From CBFHND01 sp965657085 (lineage in GTDB: Bacteria > Pseudomonadota > Alphaproteobacteria > Rhodobacterales > Rhodobacteraceae): a DNA stretch of 64,000 bases. This document shows, one piece after another, positions 24,578-34,083 of this stretch. Position 1 is the first letter of the stretch. Each line of letters starts with the position of its first letter. The DNA is taken from positions 146,050-210,049 of the forward strand of contig CBFHND010000004.1 of the NCBI GenBank assembly GCA_965657085.1, written 5' to 3'. The notes beneath the pieces are model-generated. The model ran no database searches. It had not been told where the DNA came from and was given only the letters and a program-made list of their open reading frames with translations. The position numbers and the translations under genes are program-made.

Positions 24578-25405
24578 TCAGATGCCGCAGGGGACACCAC
24601 CGCTGACGGGCAGGGTGACACCGGTCACATACTCCGCGTTCGGACCGGCAAGATAAGCCACGGCTTGGGCCACGTCTTTCGGCATGCCTGCGTCGCGCAG
24701 GGCGACGGCGGCATAGCGGTCCGCTTTCACGGCTTCGATGGAACGACCTTGCTCCCCGGCAATCCGGCGGTTGGCGGCCGTGTGCATGCCGGTGGATATG
24801 TAACCGGGACAGACAATGTTGCAGCGCACCCCGTCGGGCCCGAACTCTGCGGCGATTGTCTTGGTCAATCCGACAAGGCCCTGTTTCATGGCCGTATAGG
24901 CCCCAAACCCCGGCTCCGCCCCAAGGCTTGCCGTTGAGCCGATGTTGATGATACGCCCGCCCCCGTTTGCGATCATCGCGGGCAAGACCTGCTGGATCAG
25001 CATCATCGGGCCAAGCAGGTTTACCTCGAAACTGGAGGTCCACTGCTGTGGGGTGGTCGACAGGAACGCATCGGATCCGGCCAGTGATCCTGCGTTGTTG
25101 ACCAGAATATCGATTGTATCATGGGCAGTCAGGACATCATTGATGACATCTTGCATGTCGGACGTGTTCGTTACGTCAAGCGTGCGCGCTTGGCTGTCGC
25201 CGCCGGAATTGACGATGCGGGTCGCCAGTTGCTCCAATAGGTCGGTGCGTCGGTGGTTTTCGCCGTCAACCTCGAGGGTCCCCGCCATGTCCGTGGCGAT
25301 CACCCGCGCGCCGTCTTCCGCCAACTGGTGCACGATGGCCGCGCCGATCCCCTGCGGGTCGGCACATCCTGTCACCAGCGCTGTCTTGCCCGATAAAGGT
25401 TTCAT
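24578..25405 (-). CDS. Short-chain dehydrogenase/reductase
   Basis: A 275-residue classical SDR. The nucleotide motif is an expanded glycine-rich loop, TGCADPQGIG, as in some 3-alpha-hydroxysteroid dehydrogenases. NNAG, the catalytic serine (IGSTAS) and YTAMK (YxxxK) are present, followed by CPGYISTGM. ATG 25405 is preceded by AGGAG. It lies between a medium-chain reductase gene and a RidA gene on the same strand. Substrate unknown; steroid- or hydroxy-acid-type carbonyl reduction is plausible. Confidence 0.86.
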   Translation of the reverse strand: MKPLSGKTALVTGCADPQGIGAAIVHQLAEDGARVIATDMAGTLEVDGENHRRTDLLEQLATRIVNSGGDSQARTLDVTNTSDMQDVINDVLTAHDTIDILVNNAGSLAGSDAFLSTTPQQWTSSFEVNLLGPMMLIQQVLPAMIANGGGRIINIGSTASLGAEPGFGAYTAMKQGLVGLTKTIAAEFGPDGVRCNIVCPGYISTGMHTAANRRIAGEQGRSIEAVKADRYAAVALRDAGMPKDVAQAVAYLAGPNAEYVTGVTLPVSGGVPCGI

Positions 25406-25502
25406 AGGCGCTCCTTGTGCTGATGAGACAGACCTGTGCAGCGCGCGGGCGCATTGCAAGGCGCTGATCGATTTTGGTTCCGATCAGCGCCCCGCCTTTG
25501 GC

Positions 25503-26540
25503 TCAGATCACCTTGACGATCTGTTTGCCGACGTTCTTGCCTTCCAAGAGGCCGATGAACGCGGACGGTGCGTTTTCCAGTCCCTCCGCGATGTCCTCGA
25601 CCACCTTGATTTCGCCTTTGGCGACCTTTGGGCCAATCTCGGACAGGAAGGCGGGGTAGCGATCCCAATGGTTGGAGATGATGAAGCCCGTGACGTTTAG
25701 GAAATTCACGAGGATCGGTCGCCACAGCTGCGGTGCGCTCATCTGGGCATCGGCCCCGGCGCCCAAAGCACCGGCGTTGTACCAGCTGATCATGCCGCAG
25801 ACGGGGATGCGTCCGAATTGGTTCATCAGCGGCATCACCGCCTCCAGCACCTTGCCGCCGACGTTTTCAAAGTAGATGTCGATGCCCTTGGGGCAGGCTT
25901 CCTTCAGCGCTTTGCGCAGGGATGACGCATCCGCGTAGGCGCGGTGGTCAAGACATTCGTCAAAGCCGAAGGTTTCCACGGCCATCTTGCATTTGTCCGC
26001 GCCACCCGCGATGCCCACGGTGCGCAGGCCGAGGCTCTTGGCGACCTGACCAACCATCGATCCGACGGGGCCGGTGGCTGCGGCCACGACCAGTGTTTCA
26101 CCCGCCTTGGGGCGGCCGTATTCCATCAACCCGTGATAGCCGGTAAACCCGGGCATCCCCAGCACGCCAAGGGCTGCGGTAATTGGCCCGTGCGCGGGGT
26201 CAAGCTTGCGGCACATCTTTGCGTCCTGCACCGCGTGGGTGGCCCAGCCGAACATGCCGAAAGCGATATCGCCGGGCTGGAACGCGCTGGAATTGGATGC
26301 AATGACTTCGCCCACTGCGCCGCCTTCCATGGTGCCGCCAATGGGCACGGGGGCCGCATAAGATTTGGCGTCGTCCATGCGTCCTCGCATGTATGGGTCA
26401 AGCGACATGTAGTGCACACGCACCAGAATTTCGCCGTCGCCGGGCGTGGGGATATCTGCGGCTTCATAGCTGAAGTTTTCGGGTGTCGGCGCGCCCTTGG
26501 GGCGGCTGGCAAGGGCAACGCGGTGCATTTGGTCTGTCAT
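25503..26540 (-). CDS. NADP-dependent zinc-independent alcohol dehydrogenase/enone reductase (MDR, CurA/YncB-like)
   Basis: A 345-residue medium-chain reductase of the leukotriene B4 dehydrogenase/CurA group. The YMSLDPYMRGRM motif, the nucleotide-binding AATGPVGSMVGQVAKSLG and ENVGGKVLEAVMPLMN are characteristic, and zinc ligands are absent. These enzymes reduce alpha,beta-unsaturated ketones and aldehydes. It starts a probable operon with the SDR and RidA genes and is divergent from the inositol-phosphatase gene, with a palindrome in between. Confidence 0.87.
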   Translation of the reverse strand: MTDQMHRVALASRPKGAPTPENFSYEAADIPTPGDGEILVRVHYMSLDPYMRGRMDDAKSYAAPVPIGGTMEGGAVGEVIASNSSAFQPGDIAFGMFGWATHAVQDAKMCRKLDPAHGPITAALGVLGMPGFTGYHGLMEYGRPKAGETLVVAAATGPVGSMVGQVAKSLGLRTVGIAGGADKCKMAVETFGFDECLDHRAYADASSLRKALKEACPKGIDIYFENVGGKVLEAVMPLMNQFGRIPVCGMISWYNAGALGAGADAQMSAPQLWRPILVNFLNVTGFIISNHWDRYPAFLSEIGPKVAKGEIKVVEDIAEGLENAPSAFIGLLEGKNVGKQIVKVI

Positions 26541-26619
26541 CTGATCTCTCCCTGATTAGGTGCCTACCGTGAACCTACGGCGGCGCAGTGGCAAGACGTG
26601 ACGCAGCGGCGAAACCGTC

Positions 26620-26634
26620 TTTCGCTATGCGAAA
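26620..26634. promoter_or_regulatory. Palindrome in the MDR/suhB divergent region
   Basis: TTTCGC-TAT-GCGAAA is a perfect 6-3-6 inverted repeat in the 258-bp gap between the divergent reductase and phosphatase genes, about 80 bp upstream of the reductase start. It could be an operator of an IclR-like or other dimeric regulator. No regulator gene is adjacent. The rest of the gap shows no gene or RNA. Confidence 0.3.
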
Positions 26635-26798
26635 CGCATTCGATACCCTTTACGGGCTGCGCCGCAGCCTGAGCGCGCGATGCGGCCGTGCCTCTGGTGC
26701 AAGGCCGCCATGCACAGATGGCGCGCAGTCTATGCGCCCTTGGCAAGCGCGCGTTGCAGGGCTATACGCGCGGCCTGATCCCTCTAGGAGTGTCCACA

Positions 26799-27584
26799 AT
26801 GGTTGGCAGCGCAAACCTCAACATCATGATCAAGGCCGCCCGCAAGGCAGGCCGCTCGCTGGTCAAGGACTTCCGCGAGGTCGAACAGTTGCAGGTGTCG
26901 ATGAAAGGGGCCGGCGATTTTGTCAGCCGCGCGGACCTTGCCGCCGAAAAGATCCTCAAGGAAGAGTTGATGGGCGCGCGTCCCACCTATGGCTGGTGTG
27001 CCGAGGAAAGCGCCGAGGAAGATGGCGTGGACCCCACGCGCCGCTGGATCGTCGATCCGCTTGATGGAACCACCAACTTTCTGCACGGGCTGCCGCATTG
27101 GGCCATTTCCATCGCGCTGGAACACAAGGGTCAGGTTGTGGCGGGTGTCGTCTTTGATCCGGCCAAGGACGAGATGTACTTTGCCGAAAAGGGCGCAGGG
27201 GCCTGGATGAACGACCAGCGTCTGCGGGTGTCGGGGCGGTCCAAGATGATCGAATCCATTTTTGCCACGGGGCTGCCCTTTGCCGGGCGCGCCGATCTGC
27301 CTGAAACGCTGAAGGATCTGGCCAAGCTGTTGCCTGCCTGTGCCGGTGTGCGCCGCTGGGGTGCTGCATCGCTTGATCTGGCCTATGTGGCAGCGGGCCG
27401 CTACGACGGGTTCTGGGAACGTCGCCTGAACGCGTGGGACATGGCCGCAGGGCTGGTCATTGTGCGCGAGGCGGGCGGTCTGGTTGAGCCATTGACCGCT
27501 GGTGGCGACATTCTGGCAGATGGCGAAGTGCTTTGCGCCAACGAGGCGATCTTTTCGCAGCTGTCCAAAACGCTTCGCGGCTGA
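26799..27584 (+). CDS. suhB: Inositol monophosphatase family protein (SuhB-like)
   Basis: A 261-residue Mg2+-dependent phosphatase. The metal-binding motifs WIVDPLDGTTNFLHGLPHW and WDMAAGLVIVREAGG, plus the glutamate of CAEESAEE, are all present. The family dephosphorylates inositol phosphates, and SuhB also acts in ribosomal antitermination. ATG 26799 is preceded by AGGAG at 26786-26790 and gives MVGSANLNIM, the usual N-terminus; the upstream open stretch to 26688 is not supported. Confidence 0.92.
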   Translation: MVGSANLNIMIKAARKAGRSLVKDFREVEQLQVSMKGAGDFVSRADLAAEKILKEELMGARPTYGWCAEESAEEDGVDPTRRWIVDPLDGTTNFLHGLPHWAISIALEHKGQVVAGVVFDPAKDEMYFAEKGAGAWMNDQRLRVSGRSKMIESIFATGLPFAGRADLPETLKDLAKLLPACAGVRRWGAASLDLAYVAAGRYDGFWERRLNAWDMAAGLVIVREAGGLVEPLTAGGDILADGEVLCANEAIFSQLSKTLRG

Positions 27585-27620
27585 TTGGCCGGGCGAACGC
27601 TCTGCCCCAACCCGTGAGGC

Positions 27621-28001
27621 TTAGTCGGTCTTGCGGTCCGAGGGGTGGTTCACCCCGTCATTCCACGGCAGCGGTTCAAAGTCGCGCGGGCTCACGCCCT
27701 CGATACAGCCCAGATTGATACCGCATTCCGCCGGGTTGGACCGGCGTTGGTGGTGGGTGTAGATGCCGCAGGTCTGGCAGAAATAGTGCTGCGCGGTACG
27801 GGTGCCGAAGCTGTAGCAAGACAGGTTGACCGCCCCCTTCAGGACGCGCGTTTCGGATGTCAGAGCCGTGACCGCCGCCGCCTGCCTGCGCCGACAGAAC
27901 GAACAATCGCAGCGCGCGGCATCCGTTAGCCCGTAAGGCAAGAGCGCCTCGATCTCGACCGCGCCGCAATGGCAGGTGGCCCGCACGCGCATCTCGGTCA
28001 T
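27621..28001 (-). CDS. GFA family zinc protein
   Basis: A 126-residue member of the glutathione-dependent formaldehyde-activating (GFA/CENP-V) family. The zinc-binding cysteines lie in CHCGAVE, CDCSFC and FCQTCG. The ATG at 28001 overlaps the TGA of the rhomboid gene by four bases, so translation is coupled. The family name overstates what is known: most members have no proven formaldehyde role. Confidence 0.83.
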   Translation of the reverse strand: MTEMRVRATCHCGAVEIEALLPYGLTDAARCDCSFCRRRQAAAVTALTSETRVLKGAVNLSCYSFGTRTAQHYFCQTCGIYTHHQRRSNPAECGINLGCIEGVSPRDFEPLPWNDGVNHPSDRKTD

Positions 28002-28732
28002 CTGCGCACCTTGGGAATGCGTGACCGGGTATAGGTCGCCTCGGGGTGCGGTGGATGGCCATCTGTGCGGCTCCAGAATTGCACGCCGCCGCGTCTGAGC
28101 CAGAAGGGAACGGTGAGGACCAGACCGGCCACGAACCCGCCTGCATGGGCCCAATAGGCAACGCCGCCGGTTTCGGGGTCCGTGCCGATGCCGCCCAGAA
28201 ACTGCATCCCGAACCACAGCGCCAGCATGATCCATGCAGGGATCGAAAAGATGCGGAAGAACACGATCAGGATCAGAAGGATATCGACCCGCGCCTTGGG
28301 GTAAAGCAACAGATACCCGCCCATCACCCCCGCGATGGCCCCCGATGCGCCCACCGTCGGCACCCCGGACAGCGGCGCGGAATAGTAGTGCGCAAGCCCG
28401 GCAAGAACCCCGGTGGCGAGGTAGAAGACGAGGAATGGAACATGGCCCATCTCGTCCTCGATATTGTCCCCGAAGATGAACAAGAACAGCATGTTGCCCG
28501 CCAGGTGCATGAACCCGCCGTGCAGGAACATGGATGTCACCAGCGTCTCCATGCCCTGACCGGCCGACAGGCGCGCGGGGATCATGGCCCAGTCGATGAA
28601 AAAGGCATTGAGTGCGGGCGTGTCGTTGAAGAGCGACACATAGCTGAGAAAGACCATGATGTTGGCGGCCATCAGCGTGTAGGTCACATAGGGCGTGCGC
28701 CCCGACGGGTTATGATCGCGGATCGGAAACAT
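27998..28732 (-). CDS. Rhomboid family intramembrane serine protease
   Basis: A polytopic membrane protein of 244 residues with about six membrane helices. The catalytic serine is in GASGAIAGVMGG and the catalytic histidine in AYWAHAGGFVAG; HGGFMHLAGNMLFL is the conserved helix-2 motif. I start at ATG 28732 (MFPIRDHNPSG, the usual N-terminus); ATG 28783 has a better G-rich ribosome-binding site and would add 17 residues. It follows putA by about 65 bp and is coupled to the GFA gene. Confidence 0.88.
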   Translation of the reverse strand: MFPIRDHNPSGRTPYVTYTLMAANIMVFLSYVSLFNDTPALNAFFIDWAMIPARLSAGQGMETLVTSMFLHGGFMHLAGNMLFLFIFGDNIEDEMGHVPFLVFYLATGVLAGLAHYYSAPLSGVPTVGASGAIAGVMGGYLLLYPKARVDILLILIVFFRIFSIPAWIMLALWFGMQFLGGIGTDPETGGVAYWAHAGGFVAGLVLTVPFWLRRGGVQFWSRTDGHPPHPEATYTRSRIPKVRR

Positions 28733-28796
28733 GGGTGCACGCTGGTCCAGCGGGGCGCGCGGGTCAAGGGGGCGCTTGCACATGCCCCCCGAAGAC

Positions 28797-31700
28797 TTAG
28801 TCGCCCGCAACCTCGCCCAGCAAGGCGGCATTGCCGCCCGCGGCGGTGGTGTCGATGCACAGGTGGCGTTCGACAAGCGCATGGCCTGCGTCCGGCATTG
28901 CCGTGATCAGTGGCAGGATCGGGCCGTCACGGCGTGACAGGGCCAGCGTCATGGCACGCGCTGTGTCCGCGTCGCCCCACCACAGCACACCGCCGTAAGC
29001 GGGGCCATGTTCCAGCGCATCCGGGTCCAGCTGACCACTGGCGCAGATCGCGCGACCGCCAAGCGCCTCGACGGTCTTGGCCTGTGCCTGCGCGGTCTCG
29101 GCACCGGGGCCTGCACAGAGGACCGGGGCCGCAGCCCACAGGCTGAGGCGGTTGGATTCGCCCGTGGGGCCGGGCAGGGATGTTTCGCTGATCTGAACGG
29201 ACGCGGCCGATTGTGGTTGGGGCATTTGGGCCACGTCCTCATCCTGCCATGTCCCGGCCTGCGGGGCGGCCTTTGGGGCGGAAAAGCGCAGCAGGTAATC
29301 CGGGCCACCCGCCTTGGGGCCGGTGCCGGACAGCCCGGTGCCACCGAATGGCTGGCTTCCGACGATCGCACCAATCTGGTTGCGGTTCACATAGACGTTT
29401 CCGGCGGCAATCCGGTCAGCGATGTGCTGCACCCGATCATCGATGCGGGTGTGCAGCCCGAAGGTCAGGCCGTAGCCGGTGGCGTTGATATCCTGCACGA
29501 TCTGGTCGATCTCGCTCGCCTCGAAGGTTGCAAGATGCAGGACCGGGCCGAACACCTCGCGCTCAAGTGCTGCAATGCCGTTCACGGCGATCAGCGTTGG
29601 GGCGACAAAGGTGCCGTCCGCAGGGCAGGGCAGGGCATGCAGGATGCGGCCTTCCTTGCGCGCTGTGGCGATATGGTCTTCGATGCCACGCCGCGCCGCT
29701 TCGTCGATGACAGGGCCGACATCTGTGGACAGGTGCCATGGCTGGCCGATCTGCAGCGCGTCCATCGCACCTTTGAGCATTTCGGTAAACGCTGGCGCGA
29801 TGTCGGCCTGCACATAGAGACAGCGCAGCGCGGAACACCGCTGACCTGCCGATTGAAAGGCGCTTTCGATCACGGCGGCCACGGCCTGCTCGGGTAGGGC
29901 CGTGCTGTCCACGATCATGGCGTTCAACCCGCCTGTCTCGGCGATCAGGGGCGTGCCGGGGGCCGCGTTTTCGGCAAGGCTGGTGCGGATTTTGAGGGCA
30001 GTGGCCGTTGATCCGGTGAAGGCCACGCCGTTCACCCGCGCATCCGAGGTCAGCGCGGCACCAATGTCGCCGCCACCGGGCAGAAGCTGCAGGGCTGTCC
30101 GTGGTACACCCGCCTCGTGCAACAAGCTGATGGCCAGGTGGGCAATCAAAGGTGTCTGTTCGGCAGGTTTGGCGATCACCGCATTGCCCGCGGCCAACGC
30201 CGCGGCGATCTGGCCCGAGAAAATGGCCAGCGGGAAATTCCACGGCGAAATACAGGCATAGATGCCCGCCGGTGCGCCTTGCGGGGCATGGGCTGCATAG
30301 TAGCGCAGGAAATCCACCGCTTCGCGCAATTCGGCCACGCAATCGGGCAGGGTCTTGCCTGCCTCACGCGCCAGAAGGGCAAAGAGTTCACCGAAGTGCG
30401 CCTCGTAAAGATCCGCGGCACGGTTCAGGGCCGCAGCCCGCTCAGTGGCAGGCGCCGACCAAGGGCGCGCTGCATCCAAGGCCGCCGCGACTGTTGCGAC
30501 CGTGGCCGGCACGACACGTCCAATCGTATCCGTGGGGGTGGCAGGGTTTGTCACCTCGGTTTCGTCGCCCACAGGCACGGCATCATCTGCAATGAGCGGC
30601 GCGGCGATCCAGCGGTGTGCCTGAAACGGACTGCGCGCCTGTTCAATGGTGGCAAGTGTTGGCCTGTGTGCCAGATCAAACCCCTTCGAATTGGGCCGCT
30701 CGGGCGCAAAGAGGTCAGGCCCGGTTGGAATGGATGGGGCCTCCGTCTGCAAGTCGTCGAAAGGATCAGCGGCCACAACTTCGGGCGGCACATCCTCGTC
30801 CACGATCTGGTTCACGAAGGACGAATTGGCCCCGTTTTCCAGCAACCGTCGCACCAGGTAAGCCAGCAGATCGCGGTGCGCACCCACCGGGGCATAAATG
30901 CGGCAGCGGGTGTCCGCCTCGGCCATGACGATCTTGTGCAGCGCCTCGCCCATGCCGTGCAGGCGCTGGAATTCATAATCTGCAGGGTCCGCGCCCATGT
31001 GTAGCACGGCGGCGACGGTGTGGGCGTTGTGGGTGGCGAACTGCGGATAGATGCGGTCGGTCATGCCCAGCAGGCGGCGGGCGTTGGCGATATAGCTGAC
31101 GTCGGTGGCGGCCTTCTGGGTAAAGACCGGAAAGCCGTCCATGCCCTCGACTTGCGCGCGCTTGATCTCGGTGTCCCAATAGGCACCCTTGACCAGCCGC
31201 ACCATGATCCGGCGGTCATGACGTTGGGCCATGTCATAAAGCGCATCGATCACCGTGCCGGCGCGCGGCCCGTAAGCCTGCACAACAACGCCCAGACCGT
31301 CCCATCCCGCCAGCGCAGGCTCGGCCATCACCCGGTCGATGATCTCAAGCGACAGCGACAGGCGGTCGGCTTCTTCTGCATCAATATTCAATCCCATGCC
31401 TGCGGATTTCGCCAGCAGCATCAGCGCGCGCAACCGGGGCAGCAAATCGGTCATCACCGCCTCTTCCTGCGCCACTTCGTAACGCGGGTGCAGGGCGCTC
31501 AGCTTGACCGAGATGCCGGGATTGCGGCGGATATCGCCGTGGGTGCAAGCGGTTGCAATGGCGGAAATCGCACGGCTGTAGCTGAGGTGATAGCGCTTGG
31601 CATCCGCATCGGTGCGCGCGGCCTCTCCCAGCATGTCGTAGGAGTAGGTAAAGCCCTTGGCTTCCATACCCGCCGCGCGCTTCATCGCAGCATTGATGTC

Positions 31701-32228
31701 TTCGCCCAGAACGAACTGTCGGCCCATTTCCTTCATCGCGCGCGCCACGGCGGTACGGATGACAGGCTCGCCCAACCGTTTGATCGCGCCGCGCAGGTGG
31801 CGGACGGGGCCGGGTTGATCATCGTCCAGAACACGGCCCGTCAGCATCAGCGCCCAAGTGGAGGCGTTCACGAGGCTGGAGGCGGAATGTCCCAGATGGC
31901 GACCCCAGTCCGATGGGGCGATCTTGTCCTCGATCAGCGCATCTATGGTGTCAGCGTCCGGCACCCTGAGCAGCGCCTCGGCCAGACACATCAGCGCAAC
32001 GCCTTCATCGGTGCTCAGCCCGTATTCGGCCAAAAAGCTTTCCATCAATCCCGGATCGGTCGCGCCACGAATTTGGCGCACCCAGTCGGCGGCCTGCGCG
32101 GTGATTGCGGCCCGGTCGCTGTCGGACAGGGCAGCAGTTGCAACCAGATCGGCGATCACTGGTGCGGTGTCCGCGTAAGTGCCAGCGTCGATGTGTTGGG
32201 CAAGCGAGGGGGCAATGTCACGGGCCAT
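28797..32228 (-). CDS. putA: Bifunctional proline dehydrogenase / delta-1-pyrroline-5-carboxylate dehydrogenase
   Basis: A 1143-residue enzyme that oxidises proline to glutamate through P5C. The FAD barrel (proline dehydrogenase) spans about residues 150-450 with LVKGAYWDTEIK and YEFQRLHGMGE. The aldehyde dehydrogenase domain follows with the catalytic cysteine in SAGQRCSALRCLYVQ and ETGGLNAMIVDS. No N-terminal ribbon-helix-helix DNA-binding domain is visible, so it is not the trifunctional type; regulation falls to the divergent Lrp-type gene. It has a C-terminal domain typical of long bifunctional PutA. Confidence 0.95.
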   Translation of the reverse strand: MARDIAPSLAQHIDAGTYADTAPVIADLVATAALSDSDRAAITAQAADWVRQIRGATDPGLMESFLAEYGLSTDEGVALMCLAEALLRVPDADTIDALIEDKIAPSDWGRHLGHSASSLVNASTWALMLTGRVLDDDQPGPVRHLRGAIKRLGEPVIRTAVARAMKEMGRQFVLGEDINAAMKRAAGMEAKGFTYSYDMLGEAARTDADAKRYHLSYSRAISAIATACTHGDIRRNPGISVKLSALHPRYEVAQEEAVMTDLLPRLRALMLLAKSAGMGLNIDAEEADRLSLSLEIIDRVMAEPALAGWDGLGVVVQAYGPRAGTVIDALYDMAQRHDRRIMVRLVKGAYWDTEIKRAQVEGMDGFPVFTQKAATDVSYIANARRLLGMTDRIYPQFATHNAHTVAAVLHMGADPADYEFQRLHGMGEALHKIVMAEADTRCRIYAPVGAHRDLLAYLVRRLLENGANSSFVNQIVDEDVPPEVVAADPFDDLQTEAPSIPTGPDLFAPERPNSKGFDLAHRPTLATIEQARSPFQAHRWIAAPLIADDAVPVGDETEVTNPATPTDTIGRVVPATVATVAAALDAARPWSAPATERAAALNRAADLYEAHFGELFALLAREAGKTLPDCVAELREAVDFLRYYAAHAPQGAPAGIYACISPWNFPLAIFSGQIAAALAAGNAVIAKPAEQTPLIAHLAISLLHEAGVPRTALQLLPGGGDIGAALTSDARVNGVAFTGSTATALKIRTSLAENAAPGTPLIAETGGLNAMIVDSTALPEQAVAAVIESAFQSAGQRCSALRCLYVQADIAPAFTEMLKGAMDALQIGQPWHLSTDVGPVIDEAARRGIEDHIATARKEGRILHALPCPADGTFVAPTLIAVNGIAALEREVFGPVLHLATFEASEIDQIVQDINATGYGLTFGLHTRIDDRVQHIADRIAAGNVYVNRNQIGAIVGSQPFGGTGLSGTGPKAGGPDYLLRFSAPKAAPQAGTWQDEDVAQMPQPQSAASVQISETSLPGPTGESNRLSLWAAAPVLCAGPGAETAQAQAKTVEALGGRAICASGQLDPDALEHGPAYGGVLWWGDADTARAMTLALSRRDGPILPLITAMPDAGHALVERHLCIDTTAAGGNAALLGEVAGD

Positions 32229-32334
32229 AACAGTTCCTTTTTGCAGATGACCTATAATACCACTGGATCGAAGGTCAAATTTGCCGTATCAGCTTGGTAT
32301 TGCAGTCGTTATATCTGAGTTGTGAGGGTTTCAC

Positions 32335-32811
32335 ATGGAATTTGGGCAGAGTGGCCTTGATCGATTTGACGTCAAGATTCTCTCGGAACTGGCCACCGAT
32401 GGCCGGATCAGCGTGACGGAACTGGCCAGCCGCATCGGTCTGTCCAAGTCGCCGACACAGGCGCGGCTGCGCAAACTCGAAAAAGATGGCGTGATCCTCG
32501 GCTACCGGGCCATGCTTGATCCGATCCGACTGGGTCTGGATCATGTGGCCTTTGTCGAGGTGCGTCTCAGCGATACGCGCGAGGGTGCGCTGTCGGCTTT
32601 CAATGCTGCCGTCGCGCGTGTGCCCGAGATCGAACAAGCGCATATGATTGCTGGCAATTTCGACTACCTGCTGAAAGTGCGCACCCGCGACATGACCCGT
32701 TACCGGCAGTTCCTTGGTGATACGATTTCGCAACTGCCGCACGTGGCCTCGACCTCCACCTACGTGGCCATGGAAGCAGTGAAAGAGGCCGTTCTGGCCG
32801 ATGTGACGTGA
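32335..32811 (+). CDS. putR: Lrp/AsnC family regulator (PutR-like)
   Basis: A 158-residue Lrp/AsnC protein: an N-terminal helix-turn-helix (LDRFDVKILSELATDGRISVTELASRIGLSKSPTQARLRKLE) and a C-terminal RAM ligand domain. It is divergent from putA across a 106-bp AT-rich gap, the arrangement of PutR in Agrobacterium and Rhodobacter, where proline turns it into an activator of putA. Ligand and role here are inferred from that context. Confidence 0.88.
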   Translation: MEFGQSGLDRFDVKILSELATDGRISVTELASRIGLSKSPTQARLRKLEKDGVILGYRAMLDPIRLGLDHVAFVEVRLSDTREGALSAFNAAVARVPEIEQAHMIAGNFDYLLKVRTRDMTRYRQFLGDTISQLPHVASTSTYVAMEAVKEAVLADVT

Positions 32812-32824
32812 TCGGCTGACTTGA

Positions 32825-32840
32825 CCTTGGGGCGCCAAGG
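32825..32840 (+). terminator. Hairpin after putR
   Basis: CCTTGG-GGCG-CCAAGG is a 6-bp perfect stem with a 4-nt loop, 13 bp after the putR stop and just before the next gene. Only a short AT-rich stretch (GTATTT) follows, so termination is plausible but not strong. Confidence 0.4.
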
Positions 32841-32856
32841 ACCAGTATTTGCGGGC

Positions 32857-33411
32857 ATGAGACATCTTTTGCTGATCGCCGCACTGGCCGGACCCGCCTA
32901 TGCCGAAACCTGTCCCGTCGCGCAGGATTATTCGGCCGAGATTGAAACCTTGTTCGAACAAGCCCGCAACGCGCCCAACGAACGTGTGGCGCGTGGCGCG
33001 GCGGATGGGCTGTGGCAGATTTACCTGCGGGCACCCGATGACAAGGCGCAGGCCGTGCTTGACCGTGGCATGGCGCGGCGTGGGGGGTACGATTATTTCG
33101 GAGCCAAGATCGATTTTGACCTGCTGATCGAATATTGTCCCGACTATGCTGAAGGGTGGAACCAGCGGGCGTATACGTTTTACCTGCAGGGCGAGTTCGA
33201 CAAGGCATTGGCCGATCTGGACGCGGCGCTGGAACGATCACCTGCGCATATCGGCGCGCAGTCGGGGCGGGCGCTGACCCTGATGCAGCTGGGCCGGATC
33301 GATCAGGCACGCGCGCAGATGCTGGCGGCCCTTGAGAACAATCCTTGGCTCAGTGAACGGGCGCTGGTCGCCAAGGGCGCCCCTCTGGGCCCCAAGGGCG
33401 AAGACATCTGA
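32857..33411 (+). CDS. Exported tetratricopeptide-repeat protein
   Basis: A 184-residue protein with a signal peptide (MRHLLLIAALAGPAYA) and about three TPR units; the clearest runs AEGWNQRAYTFYLQGEFDKA and the following AHIGAQSGRALTLMQLGRID. TPR proteins scaffold protein contacts, here in the periplasm. ATG 32857 places the signal peptide at the N-terminus; an upstream start at 32821 would spoil it. It lies between putR and tRNA-Leu with no functional partner in sight. Confidence 0.8.
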   Translation: MRHLLLIAALAGPAYAETCPVAQDYSAEIETLFEQARNAPNERVARGAADGLWQIYLRAPDDKAQAVLDRGMARRGGYDYFGAKIDFDLLIEYCPDYAEGWNQRAYTFYLQGEFDKALADLDAALERSPAHIGAQSGRALTLMQLGRIDQARAQMLAALENNPWLSERALVAKGAPLGPKGEDI

Positions 33412-33457
33412 TATTCCCTTGCAGTGCCCCGCCCCCACGTCCTAGAGATCGGGAAGT

Positions 33458-33543
33458 GCGGGTGTGATGGAATGGTAGACATACCAGACTTAAAATCTGG
33501 AGGGCGTATGCCCGTGTGGGTTCGAGTCCCACCACCCGCACCA
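33458..33543 (+). tRNA. tRNA-Leu (UAA)
   Basis: An 86-nt gene with an encoded CCA. The acceptor GCGGGTG pairs with CACCCGC; the anticodon stem CCAGA/TCTGG encloses CTTAAAA, giving anticodon TAA at 33491-33493. A class II variable arm (GGGCGTATGCCC) and the T arm GTGGGTTCGAGTCCCAC confirm leucine. Confidence 0.95.
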
Positions 33544-34083
33544 CAGGCTCTTCCAATGGAAGATGCCGAAACAAGCGAGACACCAGAATGCGGCAGTCGC
33601 GCTGCAGGAGCGATGAGAGCATCTGGCTCCAGGTTCGTCCGACCTGCCGCACCACCTCTTTTTGACCTGCCAACTTCGGCTGCTAGAGGCCGGTTTGGAT
33701 CGAGGGTTGTCCTCTCACCGGCTCCCGGCTTCTTTCCGCGAAGTGGTGGGCGGCGGTCATACTGCAGCACCGATAAGAGCCTCCCCGGTTTCGAATTGGC
33801 CCAACGGTGTAATTCTGAGGTTCGAAAGTACATCGGAAATGATGCGTTTTCCTGGGTCAGTGTGACTCGTAACCGCGGGAACCTGCGAAGGTCACCTTCG
33901 GGGGAATTCAACTTGGCACTTGGGGACTTCGGTCAAGTTGATTCTTAGTTGACAACCGAAATGGAAGGGAAGTCGCACGATGTTAAGGCTGTTGAAAGAA
34001 TGCTCGACTATCCCTGAGCGCAAGACGCAATCATCCGGGGCCAGGCCCCGGGGACGCAAAACGCACCAGAAGGAACAAAAAAC
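33544..34083 (+). other. 540-bp gene-free region before the chemoreceptor
   Basis: I see no credible coding sequence on either strand: the open frames lack family features and ribosome-binding sites. A GC-rich hairpin CCGGGGCC-A-GGCCCCGG sits at 34035-34051, about 32 bp before the chemoreceptor ATG, inside its probable leader. A ribosome-binding AGGA is at 34071-34074. The region may carry the chemoreceptor promoter and a regulatory leader. Confidence 0.5.

Noticed and set aside
33424..33948. A 174-codon plus-strand open frame over the tRNA-Leu and the following gap
   Set aside because: It runs through the tRNA gene and has no ribosome-binding site or family features.
33949..33977. TTGACA at 33949 as a -35 box for the chemoreceptor gene
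   Set aside because: No acceptable -10 box lies 16-18 bp downstream (GTCGCA at 17 bp).
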